Shown here one piece after another: positions 37,345-44,935 of a stretch of DNA of 64,000 nt. Origin of the DNA: Aureococcus anophagefferens (lineage: Eukaryota; Sar; Pelagophyceae; Pelagomonadales; Pelagomonadaceae); the NCBI RefSeq assembly GCF_000186865.1, contig NW_008705562.1, positions 2,613,670 to 2,677,669 of the forward strand. The letters are read 5' to 3'. Numbering within the stretch: the first letter of the stretch is position 1; each line of letters starts with the position of its first letter. Below the pieces are notes generated by a model, which worked only from the letters and a program-made list of their open reading frames with translations, made no database searches and was not told the origin of the DNA. The translations under genes were made by a program, and so were the position numbers.

Positions 37345-38752
37345 ATGATGAGGGCCACTGTCAAGCCCAAGAGCGGCGCAATCATGAGGGAAGAAGAAAG
37401 CACAGCATCACCACAAATCACCATCGTGCCGACGAATTCCAAAGTCACGATCGTCGAGGACCGCGGCGCGCGCGTGCGCGTGCGCACCGACGATGGGCAG
37501 CACGAGGGCTGGGTCTCCATGAAGACGCTGACGCCGAGCTTTGACAAGGCATCGCCGCCGCGCATGTTCGGGAAGCCCAAGTCGGGGGGCTTTGCGGCGT
37601 TCATGGCCGCGAAGGACAAGGAGGCGCAGCCCCCGCCGTCGACGCGGCCCCCGCCGTCGACGCGGCCCCCGCCGTCGCCGGTCGACGAGCCGCCGCCGCC
37701 GTCGCCGGTCAAGACGCAGCCCCCGCCGCCGTCGCCGGTCAAGACGCAGCCCCCGTCGCCGTCGCCGGTACAGACGCGGCCCCCGCCGCCGGCGCGGTCG
37801 CCGCGGCCCGCGCCCGAGGACGACGACGACGACTCGTCCGACGACGACGACCGCGCCGCGGAGGAGGCCGCGGCGCGGCTCAAGCGCATCGCGGAAGCGT
37901 CCGTGCCATCGACTATCGCCATGTTCGACCAGCCGCCTCTGCTCGACGCCCTCTTCGGGCGGCGCGACTTCGACGACGCGGACGGCGGCTTCGTCAACGA
38001 CGCGGCCGCAAAACGCGCCGGGCTCGTCGAGCTCCGCGGCGGCGTCTTCGGCGGCGGCGCCACGGATCCCGGCGCGGCGGTGGTCCTCGTCTTCGCGCCG
38101 AGCGCGGCGCTCCCGGCGCTCGCGGCCGCGGCCGCGCGCGCGCTCCCTGGCCGCCGCGTCGTCGCCGCCGCGCCGCGGCGCGCGGTGTCGACCTTGGCCG
38201 AGGACGCGGACCGCGCGCTCGCGGGCATCCCCGCGGCGGCGCCGCGCGTGGCCGTGCTCGGCAGCGCCGTCGGCTGCGCCTGCGCGGTCCACGCGGCCGC
38301 CGTGCTCGCGCTGCGGCGGCTGGCCGCGGGCGGCCGCGGCGGCGGGCCGGCGCCGCCGGCCCTCGAGAGCGTCGCGCTCCACAACGGCATCGGCGACGCC
38401 AAGGCGCTCGCCGGCCAGGGCATGTTCGGGTGTCGCGCGCCGGCGTCCGCGGGGTCCCGCCGCCGCGGTCACGCTCGTCGCGCGCCGCGCAGGCATGGCC
38501 GCGACGGATCCGACGGGCGTCGCGGGCAAGCTCCGCGTCCTCGAGAGCCGCGTCCTCGTCTGCTATTCGGACAAGGGCGGCGGCGCGGACAAGCTGAGCG
38601 GCGAACACGCGCCGCGGCACGCGGCCGCGACGCTCGCGGCGCTGGGCCCGCGGACGCCCCAGCTCCAGTGCGACCTCGGCGACGCGCCCCTCGTCGACGG
38701 CCGCGGCGACCTCGCGCCGGCCGTCCGCGAGTTCCTCCGCGAAACGCCCTAG
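37345..38752 (+). CDS. SH3b-like domain, proline-rich linker and alpha/beta C-terminal domain (two exons)
   Basis: Exons are 37345-38419 and 38493-38752 (start uncertain; an in-frame ATG exists at 37225, only 8 bp from the divergent gene). Residues 3-63 look like a bacterial-type SH3 domain: ATVKPKSGAIMREEESTAS, KVTIVEDRGARVRVRTDDG, HEGWVSMKTLTP. A proline-rich linker follows with three PPPSTR and several PSPVKTQPPP units, then an acidic run. The C-terminal ~260 residues alternate hydrophobic strands and helices (AAVVLVFAPSAALPAL, RVAVLGSAVGCACAVHAA, ESVALHNGIGDAKAL, RVLVCYSDKGGG), like a thioesterase or hydrolase fold without a clear catalytic motif. The 73-bp intron starts GCATGTTC and exon 2 starts GCATGGCC. 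Function unknown. Confidence 0.65.
38420..38492 (+). other. GC-AG intron with decayed target duplication
   Basis: A 73-bp intron. GCATGTTC at the donor and GCATGGCC after the acceptor agree in 6 of 8 bases. It joins AGQG-MAATDPTG in the right frame. The interior is pure GC-rich sequence with no visible inverted repeat. Confidence 0.65.
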
Positions 38753-38877
38753 GGGCGGGCGGCGCGCAGATACCATGCCAGTGGAGTACCATATCGCCGG
38801 CGCGCGGGATTCCTCGAGGAGCGGGACCGCGACGCGTACGTGCTGCGGACGTATGTTGATTACTTGCGAGTGTACTA

Positions 38878-40002
38878 CTAGTACATCTCAGTGTGAGTGT
38901 GAGGGTGGGTGGTGCGCGTGCGGTACCTGGCTTCGGACCCTTCGAAGCCGCGGGGCTCGCGGGGGTATTGGAAGAACTTGGCGTAGCCGTCCCTAATGTC
39001 TTTCGGGTAGTACTCCTTGGAGCACAGGTACGCCACAATGAGCGCGAGGCACGGGTCCCATTGCGGCCTCGTCTCGAGGCGGATCGACTTGCTCAGCCAG
39101 CCCTTCATGGCCAACGCGAAGACGGGGTTCTCTTGCACGACGTTCGTTTCTTTGTCCGTTGTGACGTCGTCGCCGGCCGCGGACCACGTCGCGACGCTCT
39201 GGCCCGTCTGCGTCTGTACGAGGTTGAAGTGGAGCGCGTCCACGAACGACTTCGTTTCTTGCCGCCATTTGGGCCTCGCTCCGTCGCCTGACTCGGTTCC
39301 TGTCTCCCAGTGCCAGTGGCAGACGCTCGTGCCGCGCGCGTAGACCTGGAGCTCGAAACCCTCGCCGAGGGCCCGGCCCCGCGTGCCCGGCGCGATCAGC
39401 GCGCGCGTCCGGAGCGTGAACTTGTCCATCTGTTTCTGATCAGTGTTTCCCATGTGGAGACCGAACGCCATCCCGGTCCCCTCCCCCTCTCGGCCCGTGA
39501 TGTGAAGGCGGCGCCAGTAGTCGTAGTCCGGCCTCGCGACGACGCCCGGGTCAGCGACCTGGATGACCTGGCCCGGTGACGACCCGGCGGGCGCCGCGAC
39601 GCGCACCGTCGCTCCGGACGGCATCGTCACGTCGAAGAGGACGGCCGGCTCTGCTCCGGCGGGAATTTGAACGCCCACGCACGTCGTGGCCCAGGGCGGC
39701 GGCGCGCCCTGCGCCTCGTTCATCTCGAACGACGGCTTCGAGTCGAACGCCGCCGTCCAGAGCACCTCGCCCTTCTTGGAACCGTTCGCTCGGACGAAGT
39801 TCTCGAGGTCGACCTTACGCTGCGCCTCCTCCTTGATCTTGTGCAGCAGAAACCAGCGGTCCTTCTTGTCCGTCGAGTCGCCCTTGTACGCGTAGCAGTC
39901 GTTGCTGAACATGCCCGCGGACGCGATCGTGAACACGCATTCTTCGGTGTCGCCCGGGTCCGGTAGGATCTCGGGCGGCAAGGCGCTGGAGGAGCAGCCC
40001 AT
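38878..40002 (-). CDS. N-myristoylated protein of unknown function
   Basis: A 374-residue protein beginning MGCSSSALPPE: Gly2 with Ser5/Ser6 and Cys3 is a standard N-myristoylation plus palmitoylation site, so the protein is probably at the inner face of a membrane. A central segment reads VTMPSGATVRVAAPAGSSPGQVIQVADPG, a beta-rich repeat seen in several algal proteins. Trp-rich strands (VCHWHWETG, KWRQETKSFVDAL) follow. WDPCLALIVAYLCSKEYYP near the end recalls tubby/scramblase-like C-termini, which end in a buried hydrophobic helix. I would not assign that family without a profile search. The C-terminus contains THPHTHTEMY. Confidence 0.6.
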   Translation of the reverse strand: MGCSSSALPPEILPDPGDTEECVFTIASAGMFSNDCYAYKGDSTDKKDRWFLLHKIKEEAQRKVDLENFVRANGSKKGEVLWTAAFDSKPSFEMNEAQGAPPPWATTCVGVQIPAGAEPAVLFDVTMPSGATVRVAAPAGSSPGQVIQVADPGVVARPDYDYWRRLHITGREGEGTGMAFGLHMGNTDQKQMDKFTLRTRALIAPGTRGRALGEGFELQVYARGTSVCHWHWETGTESGDGARPKWRQETKSFVDALHFNLVQTQTGQSVATWSAAGDDVTTDKETNVVQENPVFALAMKGWLSKSIRLETRPQWDPCLALIVAYLCSKEYYPKDIRDGYAKFFQYPREPRGFEGSEARYRTRTTHPHTHTEMY

Positions 40003-40295
40003 CTCGACGCGCCGCGTGGCAGACGTGCACTAGACGCGCGCGGGAGTGTCGCCCGTTCGGATCACCGGCGGCCACCGAGCTACGCCACCGTCGGGGCCGT
40101 CGGGGATGGCTGCAAGAGACTTGGTGGGGCTGCAAGAATCCAGGCCTGAATCCACAAGTGCTTCAAGTCTCGCTTCACTTGAGGTTCACTTAGGCCCCGG
40201 GGAGCTCGAGGCTCGGATTGTCCGGTGACCCCGGGGGATGTGCGCTGCTGCTTTCAGAGCCATCAATTGCTGCGCTGTTCATCAACAAACAACAG

Positions 40296-41816
40296 TTACG
40301 CGGCGGGTCGCATAGCGTAGCGTAGCGTAGCGGCGGGAATCGCGACGACCGATCCGCCGGATCGCGCGGAGGCCATCGCCGCGTCCATGATCGCGTGGGC
40401 GAGGAGCATCGCGCGGTCGTAGTGGTCCGTCCGATTCTTGCCCTGGGCGACGAGCGCGGCGAACGCGTCCCACATGCGGACCTCCTGGCAGCAGTTGAGC
40501 ACGGGGACGTCGGTGACGCAGCCGCGGACGATCGTGTCGTACTCGCTCATCTGCTCGTCGGGGATCTCCTCGATCCGGTACTCGCACCGCTCCTCGCGCC
40601 GCGGGATGACAAAGTCGTCGCAGGTCACGCGCCGACCCGTCGCCGAGCACGCCTCGACCCACTGGCGCAGGTGGTGCCGGAAGCTGCAGTGGAACGTGAG
40701 CACGCGGCGTCCGTCCTCGCCGATGTGGACCTCCACGTCCATGTCGGTCGGCACGCCCTCGCGATCCGCGCGCGAAAACGCCCTCACCGCCGTCGGCCGC
40801 TCGTGGCGGAACGCCGCGAGGCCGTAGCGGATGCAGTACCAGCCCACCTACACAAAAAACGGCGTCGCGTCCTCCCTCGCGCGGCGCGGCGATGGCGCGG
40901 AAGGAAGGAAGTCCGGTCAGTCTATGGGTGGTAAGTCTCTCGTCACGCGTTCGTCGGACTCGAAAGATGGTGATTGATTATGGTGAGTCGTCATTCCGGA
41001 GGCGGCGTGGTAGAAAACGGACGCGGGCGGCGCGCGTCGCCGAGGCAGCCGAGCGGGTCGCCGTCCGGCCGCGTGCGGATGTCGCCGCCGTTCATGAACT
41101 GCGACGGGGGAAAGGGGTTCGACGCGGGGCCTTTCGGGCGCGGAGGGAACGCGCGCGCGCGCGTCGTCGTCGACCGATCGGATCGCCCACCGAAACGCTG
41201 GCTTGTTAATAGCGCCGGGGGCTCGGTCTATTCAGAGTCGATCATTTGGGGAAAGAAGAAACTTCTTGAGTTCGTCACTTCGGTCGGAGGGGGCGTCGAA
41301 CGTTTCCGGGACGCGGGCGCGCGCGGCCTCGTCGCCCCAGAACGTGAAGGCCGAGCTCACGCGCGTCGGGGCCCAGAACTGCTCGTCGGCGAAGAGGCGG
41401 TCCATCTGCTCGAAGCGCGCGTGATGCACGAACATGGTGCCGTCGAGGAGCGCGACGCCCGCCGCGCGGCACGCGTCGACCATGGCCCGCACCTCGGCCG
41501 CCGTCCGCCCGACGGGCTTCTCGACGAGCACGTGCTTGCCGGCGGCCGCGGCCTTGACCACGAAGTCGAGGTGGAGGCTCGTCGGCAGCGGCACGTAGAC
41601 GGCGTCGACGTCCGCCGCGGCGAGGAGGTGCTCGTAGCCCTCGACGCAGCGGCAGGAGGCGCCGAAGCCCAGCTCGGCGACCCAGGCCTCGGCCTTGGCC
41701 AGACTGCGCGACGCCACGGCCACGAGCGAGCAGCGCTCGCTGCGCCGGATGGCGCGCGCATTCTTTTTGGCGATGGACGCCGCGCCCACGATGCCGACGC
41801 GCACGACGAGCGGCGA
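40296..41816 (-). CDS. Gfo/Idh/MocA-family oxidoreductase (three exons, 5' end in gap)
   Basis: Exons in transcript order: from the gap at 41816 to about 41325, 41098-41036 and 40847-40296. Exon 1 gives VRVGIVGAASIAKKNARAIRR (Rossmann loop), ADVDAVYVPLPTSLH and VLVEKPVGR with the family EKP lysine. The small exon 2 encodes FMNGGDIRTRPDGDPLGCLGD and exon 3 starts VGWYCIRYGLAAF; together these match the family segment where a GD-x-GWY stretch follows an NDIR-like motif. Exon 3 ends with a helix VRMWDAFAALVAQGKN and YDRAMLLAHAIMDAAM. This layout fits plant/algal dihydrodiol-dehydrogenase-like members, which oxidise sugars or cyclic alcohols with NAD(P). The exon 2-3 intron (40848-41035) must use a GC donor. 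The exon 1 end could be 41325 or 41328. Confidence 0.8.
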
Positions 41817-42251
41817 NNNNNNNNNNNNNNNNNNNNNNNNNNNNNNNNNNNNNNNNNNNNNNNNNNNNNNNNNNNNNNNNNNNNNNNNNNNNNNNNNNNN
41901 NNNNNNNNNNNNNNNNNNNNNNNNNNNNNNNNNNNNNNNNNNNNNNNNNNNNNNNNNNNNNNNNNNNNNNNNNNNNNNNNNNNNNNNNNNNNNNNNNNNN
42001 NNNNNNNNNNNNNNNNNNNNNNNNNNNNNNNNNNNNNNNNNNNNNNNNNNNNNNNNNNNNNNNNNNNNNNNNNNNNNNNNNNNNNNNNNNNNNNNNNNNN
42101 NNNNNNNNNNNNNNNNNNNNNNNNNNNNNNNNNNNNNNNNNNNNNNNNNNNNNNNNNNNNNNNNNNNNNNNNNNNNNNNNNNNNNNNNNNNNNNNNNNNN
42201 NNNNNNNNNNNNNNNNNNNNNNNNNNNNNNNNNNNNNNNNNNNNNNNNNNN
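41817..42251. other. Assembly gap (435 N)
   Basis: Unresolved sequence that contains the start of the Gfo/Idh/MocA gene and its promoter. It is larger than the two 50-N gaps, so its length may be a real estimate. Confidence 0.98.
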
Positions 42252-42349
42252 CGAGTCCGAGTCGCCCGCGGCCAAGACCCAGGCCACGGCCTCCACCGGC
42301 GACGTCGACCGACGCCCCCCCGCGCCCCGCGCCGGATCGACCCGGGCGC

Positions 42350-43922
42350 TTAGAGCCAGCCCGCCGTGAGCTCGTGGAGCCAGAAGGGGAAGAAGGCGCG
42401 CTCGACCGTCGGCGGCGGGTCCCGCGCCGCGAGGTCCGCCCACGCGGCGTCGAGGAGCGCGGGCGTCACGTCGGCCCAGGACTCGATCTCGAGGCGGGGC
42501 GCGGTTCCGTAGAGGTCGCCGTGGGCCGGGAAGCGCTCGAGCACGGGCACGGCGCCGAGGAGCACGGCCTCCCACTCGCGCATGCACGTCTGGCCGATGC
42601 CGCGCGGCGCGGCCGCGAACTTCGAACCCCGCAGCGCCGCGAGGTAGGCGCCGACGTCGGGCTTGAAGTCCCAGGTGCAGGCGCCGAAGCCGTTGGCCCG
42701 CAACGCGTCGAACTTCTCCACGCGGCCCGGGTGCGCGGCCATGAACGAGCAGACGAGCGGCGCGGCCCGGCCGTCGCGCGTGCTCGCGTTCGCGTAGGTC
42801 GTCGCCAGCCAGGACGCCCAGGACGCGTGCTTGACGCCCTGGGCCAGGGGCCGCACGTTCGACGGGCAGGGCTGCTTGACCCTCGCGTCGACGACGTTCT
42901 GGACGAACGCGGCCGCGACGACGGCGCGGTCGAGGCAGCCGTCCGCGCGGCAGAGCGGCGGCGACCCGCCGCAGAGAGCATCGTGGTAGATGCCGCCGTC
43001 GCCGCCGCCGACGACGGTGACGGGGCTCGGCAGGTGGGCCGCGGCCCACTGCACGTGCTCCCGCAGGTAGTTCCCCGGCGACGTGAAGAGGAGCGTCGCG
43101 TTGACGCGCGGCGCCCGGAAGGTCTCCAGGGGCACGGCCGCCCGGACGGGCTTGCGGTCGTTTGCGCGCGCCGCAATCTCCGGCCGCGGCGACGCGCGGA
43201 GGCCCGCGGCCGTCTTCTCGAACTCGACGGCTCTCACGTGCGCCGCGGCCTGTGTGGAAATCAAATCTTCAACTCGACTTCAATGTGAGCGTAATTGAAT
43301 GGTTTGGACCAGACTTTTTGGCTGTACTTCGAGAACCCGACGAGAGCAATCGATTCGTCCAAAAATCAGCCGAATCGACTTCGATTTGACCGAGCTAAAG
43401 AATTTCAAAGTTTGGTCGGGACGTCCCAAACCAGTGGTTGATTTCCACACAGGCCGCGGCCGTCGCGGCCGCGTAGCGCGGCGACCCCGGCGCCAGCAGG
43501 TTGCTCTTGCCGCGGAATTCGACGTAGTAGTGGGCGAGCGTCGCCACGCGCGAGTTGACGTTGAGCACGGACTCGGGCGGCAGCTCGTCGAGGCCGGACC
43601 GCTTGACGTGTTCGAACGTGAACTTGTCGCGCGGGTGGAGCTCGGCGTTGGCGCGCATCCAGAGCTCGTGGTTCCGCCGGAGGCCGAACTCGTCGAGCCA
43701 GAAGATCATGCAGCATCGGAAGCAGCACTGGACGCGATCGAAGGCCACGGACCAGGCGGGGATCGGCGTCGCGAGGCAGGCGTGGGCGTAGGCGTTGTGG
43801 CGGTCGTCGCAGCGGCGGGCGTCGTCGCAGGGCTGCGGCGACGCGAGGCAGGCGCCGACGTCCTCCTCGGCGGCGAGGCGGGTGAGGAGCAGGCCGGCCA
43901 GCCATGAGGCGCGTCGCACCAT
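42350..43922 (-). CDS. Exostosin/GT47-like glycosyltransferase (two exons, introner between)
   Basis: Exons in transcript order are 43922-43461 and 43249-42350 (453 residues). MVRRASWLAGLLLTRLA is a signal peptide or anchor, followed by a cysteine-rich segment (CLASPQPCDDARRCDDRH). After the join AAATAAA-HVRAVEF the protein has strand-turn motifs (VTVVGGGDGGIY, APLVCSFMAAHPGR). Its end, FAAAPRGIGQTCMREWEAVLLGAVPVL followed by ESWADVTPALL, is the nucleotide-sugar-binding signature of exostosin-type transferases: a PRG box, then a Glu in REWEA, then a W-x-D/E loop. It is probably a Golgi type II enzyme making cell-surface glycan. The exact activity is unknown. Confidence 0.75.
43250..43452 (-). 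mobile_element. Introner family 2
   Basis: A 203-bp element with perfect 15-bp inverted ends CTGTGTGGAAATCAA / TTGATTTCCACACAG. It is flanked by perfect 8-bp duplications GCCGCGGC (43242-43249 and 43453-43460). Removing 43250-43460 (211 bp on the minus strand, GC...AG) joins the two exons exactly in phase 0. The end sequence is unrelated to family 1, but the interior shares CTTCAATGTGAG and TCGTCCAAAAATCAGCCGAA with it, so the two families have a common ancestor or swapped ends. Confidence 0.9.
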
Positions 43923-43982
43923 CGCGTCGAAGCAGCCTGCAACTTGGCTGCTCCGTCGACTCCTTTGCCTCGCCGCAGAAGC

Positions 43983-44870
43983 ATGGCCAGCTCCGTCATG
44001 ATCGTGCTCGGCCTCTGCGCCAGCGCTGCGGCGTTCCGCGTGCCAGGCGGTGCCGCGAAAGCACCACTCAGCGCGTCCTGCGCCACCGCCTTCCGCGTGC
44101 CGGGCGGCGCCGCACGCCCGGCCACCGCGCTGCGCTCCGCGACGATCACCGACGAGGCCCGGGCGCTCCGCGCCGACGGCCTCTACGCCGCCGACCGCCA
44201 CGTGACGACGTCGCGCTTCCTCGTGCCGCGCGACGAGCAGGTCGCCTTCGAGCAGTCCTGGGTGGCCAAGGCCGACGCTTTGCGGGACGCGCCGGGCCTG
44301 ACGTACTTCCAGATGTCCAAGTACGCCGCGGACTTCATGGGGCCGCCGCTCGGCGACGACGAGCCCAACTACCACGCGTACGCGGTCTGGGAGAGCGCCG
44401 AGGCCGCGGCCGCCTTCGACGCCGGCGGCGGCCGCCCCGCGACCTACGACGGCCTCTTCTCGCTCGCGCTCCCCGCGGAGGCGACGGGCGTCCCGCCGCC
44501 GGCGCGCGCCGTCGACGCGGAGAAGCGCCTCCCGCGCGAGGCCTTCGTGGCGTCGAACCGCTTCGGCATCAAGCCGGGCTTCGAGAAGCAGTTCGAGGAC
44601 ATGTGGGCCGGCCGCGACTCGTCGCTGGCCGACCTGCCGGGCTTCGTGAACTTCACGCTGCTCCGCCGCGAGGGCGACGTCGACGACGGCAACACCTACG
44701 TGTCCTACACGACGTGGAAGAACGTCCAGGCCTTCAACAACTGGCGCGGCAGCGACAACTTCAAGCGGTCCCACTCCGGGCCGAAGCCCGCGGAGTCGCC
44801 CTACGCGAAGATGCCCAAGGTCGTCACCTACAAGACTTTCCTCACGTGCGGCGCGGCGGAGGGCATGTAG
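43983..44870 (+). CDS. Plastid-targeted protein with two antibiotic-biosynthesis-monooxygenase (ABM) domains
   Basis: A 295-residue protein. MASSVMIVLGLCASAAAF-RVPGG is a signal peptide with a Phe right at the predicted cleavage site, like the ASAFAP motif used for plastid import in stramenopiles. RVPGGAA appears twice in the following transit part. Two dimeric alpha+beta-barrel domains follow: VTTSRFLVPRDEQVAFEQSW ... YHAYAVWESAEAAAAF and VASNRFGIKPGFEKQFEDMW ... NTYVSYTTWKNVQAFNNW. The second resembles IsdG/HmoB-type haem-degrading monooxygenases (Asn, then Trp in the WxxxxAFNNW segment). A role in haem or tetrapyrrole turnover in the plastid is inference. It is divergent from the glycosyltransferase with only 60 bp between starts. 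Confidence 0.8.
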   Translation: MASSVMIVLGLCASAAAFRVPGGAAKAPLSASCATAFRVPGGAARPATALRSATITDEARALRADGLYAADRHVTTSRFLVPRDEQVAFEQSWVAKADALRDAPGLTYFQMSKYAADFMGPPLGDDEPNYHAYAVWESAEAAAAFDAGGGRPATYDGLFSLALPAEATGVPPPARAVDAEKRLPREAFVASNRFGIKPGFEKQFEDMWAGRDSSLADLPGFVNFTLLRREGDVDDGNTYVSYTTWKNVQAFNNWRGSDNFKRSHSGPKPAESPYAKMPKVVTYKTFLTCGAAEGM

Positions 44871-44935
44871 CTACTACGAGGGGCCTCGCGGGTGTTAGTG
44901 TGCATGATATGTCGCGCGCGGGCCGGTCGTCGGGA

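Noticed and set aside
40311..40332. AGCGT tandem repeat near the end of the Gfo/Idh/MocA gene
   Set aside because: Only four short units at the C-terminus of the coding region; likely slippage without function.
40296..40847. Separate small gene MGWYCIRYGL..
   Set aside because: The first codon is GTG after an AG acceptor, and the protein is the C-terminal part of the Gfo/Idh/MocA enzyme whose earlier exons lie at 41036-41098 and upstream of 41325.
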